A DNA stretch of 64,000 nucleotides from Litoditis marina (Eukaryota; Nematoda; Chromadorea; Rhabditida; Rhabditidae): the NCBI GenBank assembly GCA_964036275.1, contig OZ038440.1, positions 7,353,690 through 7,417,689 of the forward strand. Reading direction: 5' to 3'. The notes beneath the pieces were generated by a model. It was not told the origin of the DNA and did no database searches. It saw only the letters and a list, made by a program, of their open reading frames with translations. Below are positions 21,499 to 34,100 of the stretch, piece by piece (position 1 is the first letter of the stretch; each line of letters begins with the position of its first letter). Position numbers and translations under genes: made by a program.

Positions 21499-22142
21499 CC
21501 TTTACCATTACAACAATTTTCAAAAGGTTGAAGAAAAAGAGAACGCGAAGGAAGTTGGGACCAGCAAGAGGTTGGTTCCGCGATTTACAAGAAGTGTAAA
21601 TGAAATGTTAGCCTGATTAAGAGAACCGGCATAGGGAATGTCATCCATATGACCATAACTCAAACGACGAGAAAATACTCGAAAAACTTTTACAAATTGC
21701 GGAAGTAGAGACCTATGATGTAAATAAGTTGCGTGGAACGCCTTACTTGGTGCAAAAGTAAAAATGCCGATTAAGCGATCAAGAGGGAAATTTCCGCAAA
21801 CATGCCAGTGAAACAATAAGAATTGAATTTAAGTTGAAAATTAGGGTTGAAGTGCCAATTTTAATTATTTTGGTTAAAAGGGGTAAAATGGAAAAAGACT
21901 GGCGGAATCGAGATTGTTGAATGAAGGGAAGCCGTATAAAGAGTATAACGTGCTTAAAATACCAATAAAACACATAATAAAATAACATAACACACACTGT
22001 TGACGAAAAACCTGGATAAAGAAAAGCTCGCTTGGAAACTCGCTAGTTCAGTTCCACGACTGAACTTCAGGGTCTCCGTGGCGAGACCCTTAAGGCTCAT
22101 TCAGCCTTCTTCACACTTACTAAACTGTTCGAAATAACACTT

Positions 22143-25100
22143 ATACCTCCGTTTCACTACGGCATAAACTAAATTTCGAACAATTTAGGCGTGAAAGGCT
22201 TCATTGGACTACAAAGCCGGGGGGCTACAGAAAAGTGGAAGAGCGGTCTATTTAGTGCGTGGCAAGACAACCCTTTGCCAACGTTAGAACTAAGATGAAC
22301 GGGTTTCCTTTCTGAAGTATGAAAGGCCCTGTATACGTTGTCGAACGCCAAGTTTTATACTCGATACCGTTACGAAGCAATGAATGAGGAAAGCGGAAAA
22401 AGTCACTATGTGGTTGAGGAACGAGAACTATATTGCGCGATCATCGCTCAGAAAAGTCGCCATTTGCTGACACATGTTCTTCCACTTTTGGGAATACGTA
22501 ACGAACGATATAGTAATAAAAATTAAAGCCTCTAGCTGGAACTAAAGTCCTAATCGGCCGGGGTAAGTAGGATGACTTCTCATCGTCCTTAACCATCTCT
22601 TTCAGTCTTGCAGGTGACGAACTTCGATCTTCTAGATCTGGGGCCTGAAATAAATTCCTATCATTTCCCAATAAGTTCATGATCATAACTTCGCGATACA
22701 GGTACATAGGAAAGATCTTCCGTGACAAAATAGGAACAATGCGAGATTACTCAAACCAACTGCACCACCATGATCGACAGAAAGCCTCTATTCTTGAAAC
22801 TACAAAAAAAATCTCCAGAGGTGAAAATACCATTAAGGAATCATCGAACTACATTGAACGTGTGCGCCTGAGTCAGGCAAGAAGGTAATTTAATATCTAA
22901 ACGGTTGGTCTGTAACCGGAACAGCTACTGAGGATACTGATAAAACTTTGGCTCAAATAGAATGAACATTTTGAACCCTCAAAGTCCGACTCCTTTTCAC
23001 CCATTGAGGGGAATTAACCAATTTGGTTTGAAATACAAAAATTCTCCAAATTTATCGAAGATGGATTCCTTGTCCTTCACGTAGAACATTTGGGTGTTGC
23101 AAATGCAAGGCTCTTCACTGAATTTCGATTTTCAGAACGGTAGACCAAAAACTGACACTTATCGTAGAGATCAACATATAAAATGCAAAGAACGTTATGC
23201 TAGACCAGGTCTATATCATGCCACCTATTTAGATCTATTTTAGATAAAGGGTGTTGAAAAGAATAAGAAATTAAAAGATTGAAACAATTACTCTCGTGGA
23301 GACCCTCACTGTACTTGCTGACGATGCATTATATCCGACGGAGCACTACTCCAACTTCCATGATAAACCCAAATTTGACGTTACCACAATCCACAACCAC
23401 ACCGGATCCGGATAAAGGGTGCGATATCCCAATTAGTGCCCCCCTTGACTCGAAACGAAAACTTGACAAAAATATACGTATACGAACGAATCTACTGCTC
23501 TCCGCTAGTTTATCTTCTAACGGCATAATTAGTGAAATCGATAAACATATGTATAAAACACGATGTTTCGAAACAGACATCAAAACGAGTGGTTAACTTT
23601 AGACGATTGCGTGACCCTAGATGTCTTCGACCCTCGAGTGAGCACAGAAAATTTGCGATTCCCCGATCTGAACTGAACGCGTATACCTAAAGGACAGTAC
23701 ATTCGAACCTTATCCTGTCAAGACTTGGAACCATGGTTGGTGCGGGGTGCCTACGTACAATCAACACTGACTGATGCTCACTTTTGTCATTTTTCTATGG
23801 ACACATATGAGAAGCCATAATCGGCGACAAGGATAGTAGATACTATAAATTTTTCGCGTTTTCCGGTCCAACGTACTAACTTTTCGGCGCTGGGTGCTGC
23901 TATGCCTACTTTTCTCGACCTCATTTGAAACAGTTTTACATATGGTTTCGAGAACCGATCAATTCTAGATTAAAATTTAAAGAAATTGGTTCAAATAATC
24001 AAATGACGAGACTTTGCATTTAACAGAACCCCCCACAAAGTGTCTCAATCCCAAAGAGATAAATCGGCACCGAGGGCCGAGAAAACAGAAGTCACAAGTC
24101 ATCAAAAGCCATGATAATTTTCTAGAAACAGGCGTCGAGAGCCAAAATCACTACCAGAAAAGGCGTCGAGAGCCATATTTAACTACCAGAAAAAGTCTCG
24201 AGAAACATTATAACTACAAGTAATAGGCTTCGAGAGCCCTAACGTGGCATCGAGAGCCCCAATGTGGCATCGAGAGCCAATATTAAAACCGTACATAGCG
24301 AGTACCAAACGACAAATTGAACTATCCGTTATGTGCATATATGGCACTTTATCAAAACACAACCATCTGCCTCGCCAGGGGTCTCGGGAAACGCACCTTT
24401 ACCCATACCCCAGTAAAGTTGTCTGAAAAGTCAGAACAAATAGAAAAACGGACTACTTTTTCGCCGAAAAGAAGACAATCGGTCTACTTTTGATGAAAAA
24501 ATCATAATTTTTCACTTGTTTACATACGAAAACGGACTAATTTTTGTCACTTAGTCAGACCTTACTGGTGTTTGCCTTTACCATTACAACAATTTTCAAA
24601 AGGTTGAAGAAAAAGAGAACGCGAAGGAAGTTGGGACCAGCAAGAGGTTGGTTCCGCGATTTACAAGAAGTGTAAATGAAATGTTAGCCTGATTAAGAGA
24701 ACCGGCATAGGGAATGTCATCCATATGACCATAACTCAAACGACGAGAAAATACTCGAAAAACTTTTACAAATTGCGGAAGTAGAGACCTATGATGTAAA
24801 TAAGTTGCGTGGAACGCCTTACTTGGTGCAAAAGTAAAAATGCCGATTAAGCGATCAAGAGGGAAATTTCCGCAAACATGCCAGTGAAACAATAAGAATT
24901 GAATTTAAGTTGAAAATTAGGGTTGAAGTGCCAATTTTAATTATTTTGGTTAAAAGGGGTAAAATGGAAAAAGACTGGCGGAATCGAGATTGTTGAATGA
25001 AGGGAAGCCGTATAAAGAGTATAACGTGCTTAAAATACCAATAAAACACATAATAAAATAACATAACACACACTGTTGACGAAAAACCTGGATAAAGAAA

Positions 25101-25216
25101 AGCTCGCTTGGAAACTCGCTAGTTCAGTTCCACGACTGAACTTCAGGGTCTCCGTGGCGAGACCCTTAAGGCTCATTCAGCCTTCTTCACACTTACTAAA
25201 CTGTTCGAAATAACAC
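22143..25216. mobile_element. Tandem non-coding element, monomer 2
   Basis: Exact repeat of 19067-22140 at +3,076 bp, including the MITE (24404-24574), the mini-hairpin cluster (24131-24286) and the three-hairpin module (25061-25216). It ends ...AATAACAC followed by TTTTGTCTGTTCTG, which is the host flank seen near 50945 in copy B. Confidence 0.75.
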
Positions 25217-25788
25217 TTTTGTCTGTTCTGCTGTGCTTGTTGTTTGAACTCAATTTCAGAATCAAACTACAGCCTATACACACATTCTTGATAACTTTCA
25301 ACAGATTTGTAGAGCGGCGTTGATGTTGAAATTAACTTCGATTGCAGTTTTCACTTCGAACATAGAATTGACGTTTTCGTTAACTCAAAAATGATATAAA
25401 TTTGAAACTCGGATTTTCGTTTAGTTGCTAAGTTTGATCAGCAACCCTAGTATTTTCCCGATATAAAACTACATAGAGCCACTATAGAGTAGAAGATAGA
25501 GTTTCCTAGAACTCACTTCGTGTTCGTGATCTACGAAAGTATTTGATTTTGGGAAATATGATATTCTACACACATCCAGTCATAACAACAGCAGCTGATT
25601 CGAAACATTTTAATGAGTCTCCAACTTTTGGTTCATGTTCAAATCTCAGAGCCAGCGTTTTTACCTCTTGCTCTGCTTCAGAATTACTTTTTTGTATTTG
25701 TGTCCAATCATTCGTCCCATTCGAAATATCAACAACAAACTATTATATATTTCATTCGAAGAATACAACTAGATTGACAATATCACAG
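25217..25788. other. Host flank resumed after the array; no gene seen
   Basis: Continues the upstream flank of the kinase gene (TTTGTCTGTTCTGCTGTGCTTG; compare 50450 and 50950), then leads to the orphan exon. It is AT-rich, with no supported feature except AATCAAACTACA-type ends of the small inverted-repeat family. Confidence 0.5.
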
Positions 25789-25944
25789 TGGCAGAAACGA
25801 AAAATGTACCTCAATAAGCTCAGAAAATACTCTGAACAACACGATCCTTTCAAATACAAAGGTGAAACAAGCAACCAGTTTTTAGCTCTAAAAAACGCTG
25901 GTATCACCCGTGTACTTGCCAAAATCGAGAAGCAATTAAAGTAA
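25789..25944 (+). CDS. Conserved orphan terminal exon, 51 codons, unidentified
   Basis: Follows an AG acceptor (ACAATATCACAG) and reads WQKRKMYLNKLRKYSEQHD..., ending ...RVLAKIEKQLK with a TAA stop at 25942. It is rich in Lys and probably helical. The homologous stretch at 1002-1160 keeps the acceptor and most residues but is frameshifted. Upstream exons were not identified; an ATG within the exon would give a 46-aa product. Family unknown. It lies just left of the Penelope-like element. Confidence 0.45.
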   Translation, partial: WQKRKMYLNKLRKYSEQHDPFKYKGETSNQFLALKNAGITRVLAKIEKQLK

Positions 25945-25984
25945 AAGCTCAAATATAGATAAAATGAATACGTTAAAATATTAG

Positions 25985-26085
25985 CAAGAAATCATAGTAG
26001 CACGTTTCGCCTCTACCCGCAAACGTGACCACTAATCTTATATTCTCTCCCCCGAGGCTCATCAGTGAGGAAGGGAGAGAATGGT
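25985..26085 (-). ncRNA. Hammerhead-ribozyme-like core at the element's 3' end
   Basis: On minus: CTGATGA immediately followed by GCCTC, then 40-odd nt, then GAGGC immediately followed by GAAAC. CUGAUGA, a closed 5-bp stem II and GAAA are the invariant hammerhead core, and Penelope-like elements are known to carry hammerheads. I could not resolve a convincing stem I, stem III or cleavage triplet, and an overlapping stem (ATTCTCTCCC/GGGAGAGAAT) competes, so activity is unproven. Confidence 0.5.
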
Positions 26086-26380
26086 TAAAATAAAGTCCTA
26101 TGGACGAAAGTATTTAATTTAAATAATAACTAATTTGATAAAACAAACTCCTAAATATTAACTTATTTAGTAAAACTAACTTCTTACTTAGTATAAATGT
26201 TAGTTAATATTATTATTCTAACCTATTTAACATATTTTATAATGTATTATAACTTAAATTAAACATGGAGAGAATTAGGTTTATTTCTGTCTAGAAATTT
26301 ATATGCTCGGTTCGCGCCAAAATCGTAACTCAAATGATACCGTATACTTTAGCACTGGAGCGCGATATGTAGCTGTACTT

Positions 26381-29280
26381 TTATGAATTAAAATTGAGTC
26401 CCGTAATCAAATGAAATATGGAACCTAGTTCTTTGGAATTCATTATGTTTCCTGTTACAATAACTGAATCATAAAATTGATATTTATAATTTATCCACTT
26501 GTTATTGAACAGACATTTCATAAAACTTTGTATAATATAGAGTGGTGGATAGGCATTTTGTATTAAGCGCGTTATCATATTGTGGATATTCGTAAGAAAA
26601 TCTTCTTTGACAGTACATATACGGGCAAGCCGAAGGGTCTCCCCATAGATTATATTAAAGCATATCTTCTTAGGTATGGCTGAGGTGAAATGTGGAAAAC
26701 GTTTAACTTCAAAGTTGAAATAATCAGTTTTATTGTACAAGTTAGAGACAATTATATCGTTTTCAACTCTTAAGTTTAGGTCCAGAAATTCACAACCTAA
26801 ATCACTTTCGTTTGTTTTCTTCAGTTCTAAATGGTCTTCATAAACACCTTCCAATATGGACCACACATCTACATCGGTAGTTCTATGTATAACTAGTAAA
26901 TCATCCATATATCGGAAAAAATGTTTATCCCTTCTCAATATGTTAGAATTATTCTTTATATAGGAATATTCGATCATGGATAGTGTGAGATCAGCTAACA
27001 GTGGACTAGCATTTCCTCCTTGAGGTACGCCTTTTTCTTGTGTGAGTATGCTATCTCCAAATCGTATATTGCTGTTGTAGAGCAAGTATTCGATTAGCTG
27101 AAGCAGCTCATGTTTGTTATAGGTACGATAACCTTCCTTAAAATTGTCATTGGAGTAGAAGGTACGATACTGATTCGTTGTTATATTAGTTTTTCCACTA
27201 TTATCAAAACATAAATTAATAAGCTTGGACATATTCTTAATTATAAGGCTATGGGATAGATTAGTAAACATATTTGTGAAATCGGCTGAGAATAACTTTA
27301 AACCTACTTTCTCAAGTTGACTAGTCTTCAATATAACTTTGTGCGAGTTATCAACTGCCCAATAGTAACTGAGTCCATTGTTTCTTGTTTTACATATATT
27401 AGTGTACCGAAGAAAGTGACTTTTTAGATGTGTTAGCAATGCTTTAACTTCTAATGAGAGGGGTTTCAAACTACTATTGTAAGCGCCAGTAATAAATCGA
27501 AATTTAATCGGGTTTTTATGTAGTTTGGGTAACGCATAAATAATAGGCAAACCACTGTTCTCGACTGGTTTTAGTTTCATGGTTTCTAATAAACTATTGT
27601 GTCTAGTGATTAGCTTGTCTAGATTTTGTTCTCGTGCGAAACTGAAAGTACTGTTATCCCGTGATGGTTTTATTATAACTTTTTTATTATCAACTTCGAT
27701 TCCAATTTCATCCATGAGAATAGCGAGGTACAACTTTTTACAGACGAACCCATAGTTATTTCCAGCCTTATCTAGGGGGCAGATTACAAAGTGTGTTTGG
27801 TAATATTCCAATAACTTTTTAAGTGATCCCACTGTCTTAGAATGAATGGAGTAGTTGTCACCTATAAAGGGTTCCACAAATCTATTCATTCTATCTTTCA
27901 TGATTTCTATGAGTTCATTTTGTAGATTAATTCTTATATTAAAATTCTTTTTAAGTGTGTTGATAACGTTTTTAATTAACGATACATATATATCCATGAT
28001 ATCACTTTTATCATACTTGGTTCTAGTTATTCTATACTTAGTGCCTTTGCTTAGTATATCGAATAACAACTTTTCTTTCACAAGGGATAAATCTCCAGTA
28101 ATTATATGACCGTGACTTGGATCTACAAAGTTAGCGTGTCGATTACATACACAGGTTTGGTTATCGTAATCAACAAGTTCTCTTTCAGTTAGGTTCTTGA
28201 GTATCTTATTGTAATTGAAAATAGTTGTTGAAATGGGAAGCTCTAGCTTATATACAGGGCGAAATGGTACAAAGGATGTTGACAGCTGTTTTTTGAAAGG
28301 GAGTAATTTATTAATCATATCACGATTATTGAAAATTCTATTAAAACTAATCTTATTTTGAAATTCACCAATCCATGGTATCTGAATATTATGAAATTTC
28401 TTATCTTTACAATATATACTTTTAGTCTGAGTGTTAAGTGACGTTAATAAGCAAAAAAGTTCAAATAATGCCTTTTTATCGTGCGACTTATTCTTCTCCT
28501 TATTTGAAACTTCTTCAATTAATCGTTCAAGTTCATATTTATTTAGCCTATGTAGATATCTATATTTACTAATAGGGGTAGTATTTGTATCACAGGTCAT
28601 ATAACTATCTAATTGGCTTGAATTAGGATTGGGGTGTCTCTTATTATTACGCCTGCTTTTACCTCTATTCATCCGGTTTTTCTTTATTTTCAGGCTATAG
28701 TAAGGATGAGAGTTATTGGTACTTCTAAGTTCGAGTGGATTATGAATTTCTGAGATGTTTCCATAACCCTTAATGTTATCATTTAGTCCAAAGGGGGCAG
28801 CTGTCATCAAAAGTTTGATCCAAAATAGTTCTTTTTCCACTAAAATATGTTTATCGTTAGTATGAACATTGTCCAAAATTCTCACTTTAAATGATTTAGC
28901 ACACTTATTATCGTTGAAGTGAGAATACAGATAGTTAGGTTTCTTGAAAGAATTCATGAGATAGATGTGTTCCTTAATTCGTACTTTAAGAGCTCTAGTA
29001 GTGAGTCCAACATACTGTAAACCACAATCGTTACAACTTATACAGTAAATCAGGTTATCAGCTGTACAAATAGTACAGTTAGATTAATATGTAGGTATGC
29101 GTAGTTTAGTAACCTTAGAAACTATATAATTATCGTGACATGTTATCTTACAAACAGTGCAGTTGGTATTATCACAAGAATTACTAGTAAAATTACTTCC
29201 AAAATTATCCAGGACATAAATTCCATCAATTTTCCTTTTATAAAGAGAGGGTGAAGAAAAGTATTCAATATTTGTATTGC
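26381..29280 (-). pseudogene. Penelope-like GIY-YIG/reverse transcriptase polyprotein, one in-frame stop
   Basis: An open frame of 858 codons (26381-28957) covers part of the GIY-YIG domain and all of the reverse transcriptase: motif A SADFTNMFTNL near residue 555, GVPQGGNASPLLADL near 642, FRYMDDLLVIH near 680. The same frame continues upstream to about 29280 with a cysteine-rich stretch (CDNTNCTVCKITC), then NLIYCISCNDCG, LQYVGLTTRALK and KVRIKEH, the start of the GIY-YIG fold. A TAA at 29084-29086 interrupts between the Cys-rich part and GIY-YIG. Further upstream a different frame (29143-29391) stays open, hinting at a frameshift. Most likely a recently inactivated copy; the ATG at 28957 alone would truncate the nuclease. 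Confidence 0.85.
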
Positions 29281-29457
29281 CAGTTGTGTTTTGTGACCAG
29301 TATCTAAGTAATTTGGGTGGTCAAACCCAAATGCAGAGAGGAGTTTTCCTTTAAATAAAGGATATGGGCAAAATGTGCCCAGGGACAGCAATCCCTAAAC
29401 ATGTCTTTAGACTTGTTTAAATAATAATGTAACTGTATAGCTAACTGTCTAGAGACT

Positions 29458-29527
29458 CATACTCTGGAAGCGCAGAGGCTACTCCTCCTGTGCCACCTAC
29501 TGCTTTTATAAACTCCTTCAGAGTATG
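29458..29527. repeat. Inverted repeat near the 5' end of the Penelope-like element
   Basis: CATACTCTG-GAAG against CTCCTTCAGAGTATG, separated by about 45 nt. Position suggests an element boundary or structured leader. It lacks the hammerhead core. Confidence 0.5.
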
Positions 29528-30846
29528 AATAAAAGAAAACTTGCAAAAGAATAGTTACGCAGATAAATAGTTTTTAGCGCGAAGGATATAGGTATATGGT
29601 GTGTGTGAGAAATATGTAAAGAGGAAATTGGACTGAAATATGTAAATTGATTAGTTATGTAAAAATGGAAAAAGGAAAATTGATGTAAAAGATTGGATGA
29701 TAATATAGTGAAGAAAAATGTATTAGTATTAAAGTTAGATTAAAAGATAGTAATAACTTGTGAAAATTTAGCAAATAAGTGGTGACTACGGTGAATGTAC
29801 TATTTTGTAGTTTGGTGTCTGCTTAGGTCAAACGATATGGCGATATGGCGGGAAACGAGAGGTCAGTGAAATAGCCAGCCAGTCTTGCTATTGCACATTA
29901 TAGTGGTTGCTTATTCCTCTGGCTGGTATTTTCGTCTATTCACCACGATGGACAAAAGTAGTGCACCAAAGGTATGTTATATATATAAACTTTATGATTA
30001 GTATATGTAGTAATTGTCTTAATGTATATAGCTAGAATAGGTGTAATATTTGGTAGAATAGTAAATGATATTCCTACTTGACTGAGAATACTTTTAGGGT
30101 CTGTTTAGTACTGCTATGGAACGTGACCGAGAGGCTAGACAACAGGAGCAGATAAATAGGAAGGTCTTGGTAGAGTGGTTCAGAGTGTCAGGAATTCCCA
30201 TGAGTATGATAGATTCCAAAGATCAGTCGAACCCTCAAGCTCTGGCGAAATTCGTTGAAGATATATTCAAGTAAGTGTCTTAGTTAATACAGCACTTAGC
30301 GAAGTTTAGGATAATATTATAATTAGCATGGAATTTGGAAAATTGAGAAAGGTCATATGAAAAACTAACTATATTTTTGTATCCCTAACTATTTATAATT
30401 TGTATATAAGTTATTTGATTATAGAGGGAAAGGATTATCGGATGATGACATCACCCTTTCATGGCCATCTTTTGCTGGAAAAAATGTGAAGGCTAAGCAG
30501 CTGGCTGTACGGGTGAGCCTTATATTTATCGTAGAAAGGTCTTAATTGACAGTCATACCTTTTTGAGTAGTATAAAAAGAAGTAGAGTAGTAGAAATAGG
30601 AAAACTTATTACATTGAGCATATAAGATGTTAATAGGTCGTGTTTTCATAAGCTAACTTAATGTTAATTAAATTATCCTTGTCAGTCTTTTACTAGATTA
30701 TCGTCATATATAATAAGAAAGATTACAGGGCAAGTTTGGATACAAATTCTGGTCTTGGTTTATTTCTGATGGACGACTGTTGATGGCTGCTTTCAACAAA
30801 TCGAAGGGTTGCGATATCAAAATTGACCAGGATCGGACTGTCATAC

Positions 30847-31384
30847 TGTCGCGAAGGCGACTTATACAGTGTTGCCCGCGGTTTACAATCAACTGTGCAC
30901 CTTGCAAATACTGGACTGGCAAGCCCCGCCCCCTGGCGCGGCAGACCGCTCAGTCCGCTCTGCATGATGTAACCAATACGGTTGCTTGAGGAAAGGAGAA
31001 TTCAGTAGATATCAGGAAATCACAACGACAGTACAGACAACTTATAATGCATATGATTCAGACGCGCAAGACTCTAGTAATATCATTTGACTATTGTAAC
31101 TCTATTATTATTATTGAATGTAATTAATATTGTTTTATAATATTGTCTAGTATGTTTATCTATTGTCTAGCGCCGCCTAAATGAAGCATGAGTTATACAG
31201 GATGTACTGTTTATATATTATTTAACAAATCTAATGTGTTCGTATGACTATCTATCTATAGTGCGCAGACAGGCGTAAGCCGCACTGGTTAAACTATAGA
31301 ACCTTTCATTATTTCTTACTAAAATTGTACCGCGTGGCAGTTACACTAGTAGAGTAATAAGCGTTTACCACTGACGCTGAAACA
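30847..31384 (+). repeat. 5' long terminal repeat, 538 bp
   Basis: Starts TGTCGCGAAGGCGAC (itself a small hairpin) and ends GACGCTGAAACA, so it has TG..CA termini. Matches 34665-35202 almost perfectly (one C/T difference seen near 31024). Followed at once by TGGTGCACGCACG, a plausible tRNA primer-binding site. Confidence 0.9.
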
Positions 31385-34067
31385 TGGTGCACGCACGTTG
31401 CTTAACTGTTATCGATTAGATCTGATTATGGTACTACTGATTCAGCTCTCCCAATTTGAGAAATATCCTTTCGACAAGTTGATTTTGTGTAGATCCAATT
31501 AATTGAGCTTCTGAGAATGGTATTATAAAATTTCAGTACCAAAACGGAATGTTCTCACTTCTTTGATATCATCATCAACTGCTCTAAATGAATTGTCGCA
31601 GAAACTATAAGGAAAAAGCTTGTGAGAACGATATCAGTCAATCATTTTGCCAGTCGTGATAAGTAACTTTCAGAAGTCTACGATTCACATAAGATGCAAA
31701 CTACTGAAGATAGTTTGATAAGCATCTTCAAAATAGTTTCGTGATAGATTTCAGGAGGATGATAGTTCTTTGTTGACAGAATCAGAAGGATACATAAAGT
31801 GCAAGATCAAAATGATCGAGTGATCAAACTACAACTCTGATCATCATACAAACTGTACTCCAGTGACACCGCTCAGTTTGCTGTGCTTTTGATTCGAACT
31901 AAGAACTGTCGCGTAAATACACATTATTGTGCTATTTAGAATGATTTCAATCTTGATGAGCATATCTTACTCATAACTTTGTCTCTGTCTGAACAACATT
32001 CCATTCACTGCAAATTCACAAACCTGCTAAGATGTTGCATTCCTTTGATTTCAGAAAGATCTTTGAAAGAACAGAAATGTCTGCGATACCCATTGCACAT
32101 AACGCGCATAACTGGCAGTTACCAGCTGTAAATATTTCAGAGTTTCACAGTGGATCGCAAGTCATTTTCACACTTTTGACATCTTTTCTATAAATTGAAA
32201 TCATTTTTCAGCAGCAGACTTTTGTAGCGCTGTCTCATTCATATATATCGAGAAAACTGTTGACTTTGAACTGAAGCAGCTGGTTTTCAAGAGACCAAGA
32301 GATTGACTTCATTTTCAACAGCAGAAGAGGGTGGTTATTGCAAATGATCAAATAAGATCTCAGAGCCAACAGGAACGACCGCCTACATTGAACTACGAAA
32401 AGCGTCGAAAATTCAGATTCAGACGGAAAAAGATTCAGCCTTCTTTGAAAGCTTCTCCAGAACTGTACCGTTTACAAACCAATTTACTGTAGCTGGCACG
32501 GATAACTTTTAACATTCTAAGCTGCACTCAGTAACCTCACAAATATATTTTTTTTGGTGAATGGTGTGTGAATGAAACAAAATTTGGAGGATAATTTTTG
32601 ACAAAATCAGAAGGCATGGAATCAGTTTCAGTTTAGTCATGAAAATTTGAGCACCTGACGAAAATATTTTCCGCGTTGTCTCTGGTTAAGTAGCTAGATC
32701 AGAGATTATATTGGAAGTTCATACTATCCGTATTCCCGAGAGATAATCGAAGTTTTTGTAACTTTTGTTCGGAGCTGTCGGCAGTTTGATCAGAGCAGCC
32801 GATCAATTTGTAGTTTGCTGTCTTTCTACGTATCGCAAAAGTCGTCATGATATCAGCGTACAATCTCTGTTCGAAATCACTTTTTGTGAAAGTGATATAG
32901 TTTCAGTTGTGAGCTCAAAATTACTGATATAAGTTTTAGTTCGAAAAGTCAGAGAACTGAAAATACAAAATCCATGCGACTAGTAGATCAGGGTAATGAA
33001 CAGAATCAACCTGAACTTTCAGTAGGCAAGTTTTGTTTGAATCACCCATCATTCGTTATTCTTTGGAACTCAGTAGTTTGAACGCACGAACTCAGTATTC
33101 AGAAGCGCACACAATCCGTAACTGCAATGTGACTCTGATTGCTACCAACTACCAACTAAACTTCGGCCCAAACTGTTGTCTACAATATGATATGTACTTC
33201 GGGATACAAACCAATAGTTCAGGTAGCACATTCCAACGAAAGCTTCCTTTCTCCATTTCAGAAGAGATTCTATTTCAAGTTTTCGGAGTTTGATCCTGGC
33301 ACAATTTATTGCCACACTTCGATATCAGAACAGAACTAGCTGGCAGGAAATTATTTATGATGTGTTCTTGCAACTTCCAGTGTCACTCGGTTGTCAAAAC
33401 CTAGCGAAATTAATAATGATTTCAGCATGCGATGGGAATATTGATCCAGAGAATTTGTTACTGTTCGAAGCCTAACTTTCATTCGAACCATATTTCTCAC
33501 GCGTCTGGCACCAAGTCAACCATAGTCTGTCAGCACGTTCAGTTCTTTTATACGCTTAAACTTTAGCCCGTGTATGATCTCAGCGAAAATCAAAAAGAAC
33601 AGATCTTCATTTTCTTCAGGCAGAAATGATTCATTCATTCTACGTATACAAGCTTCCATTTCTCGTATTCAGCTTTGGGACTAGTAGTAGAAGAGTGTCA
33701 ATATTTCTTCATGGGCTGGTCAAAAATTGAGAATAGAAGAAAAAGAAGAAGTGAAGAAGAACGAATCAGAAAGAGGGTTAATAAGAAAAACATCGAATCA
33801 GAGAGCAGACAGATCAAGTGTCGATCACAGTTCAAACTCATCGTCACCAATTGTCAATAAGAGAGCTATCGTCAAGTTCAAACTACAGATGGACTGAGTG
33901 TCAGCAAGCATGACGAATTATGAAGTTTGTCGTGCCGACAGTTATCTACGCGACTTGATTCATCATCTACTATTCGACTCAGAATCTTCTGGCTTGGCGA
34001 GTCCAGAAAATGCCTTGACGTCACTCGATCTACAAAATTCTCTATCTCTCTCACTTCCAAAACTGCC

Positions 34068-34100
34068 ATCTATTCTCTCTCTCTCTCTCCATATATCTAT
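34068..34100. repeat. CT microsatellite inside the LTR element
   Basis: Short (TC)n tract within the internal region. The surrounding 31385-34664 shows no protein-coding signal. Confidence 0.7.

Larger units (their letters stand above)
19067..22140. mobile_element. Tandem non-coding element, monomer 1 (3,074 bp + TT)
   Basis: Full-length unit repeated at a period of exactly 3,076 bp by 22143-25216; every compared segment is identical. Frames inside are short (up to 105 codons) on both strands and match no family I know. Contents include a run of GGC-N-TCGAGA-GCC mini-hairpins (21055-21210), a small hAT-like MITE (21328-21498) and the hairpin module at its right end. Monomers are joined by a single TT. 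It is not a typical LTR element: the array has no left terminal module, primer-binding site or polypurine tract. Confidence 0.7.
25975..29530 (-). mobile_element. Penelope-like retroelement with N-terminal GIY-YIG domain
   Basis: Approximate span. The right limit is set by a hairpin (29458-29527) and the left by a hammerhead-like motif and low-complexity AT DNA (25975-26380). Domain order is GIY-YIG before reverse transcriptase, the permuted arrangement described for the Chlamys, Hydra and Naiad-type Penelope-like elements, not the canonical order with a C-terminal endonuclease. Composition is more AT-rich than the neighbouring kinase genes. Confidence 0.75.

Noticed and set aside
18909..25216. 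LTR-retrotransposon reading of the 156-bp modules (LTR-int-LTR-int-LTR)
   Set aside because: The block starts with internal sequence rather than a module, has no TGG primer-binding site after the module and no pol frame. A head-to-tail multimer fits better.
30780..30989. 69-codon plus-strand frame as an independent gene
   Set aside because: It is the end of an interrupted exon fused to LTR sequence; the LTR part recurs at 34665 without the upstream coding part.
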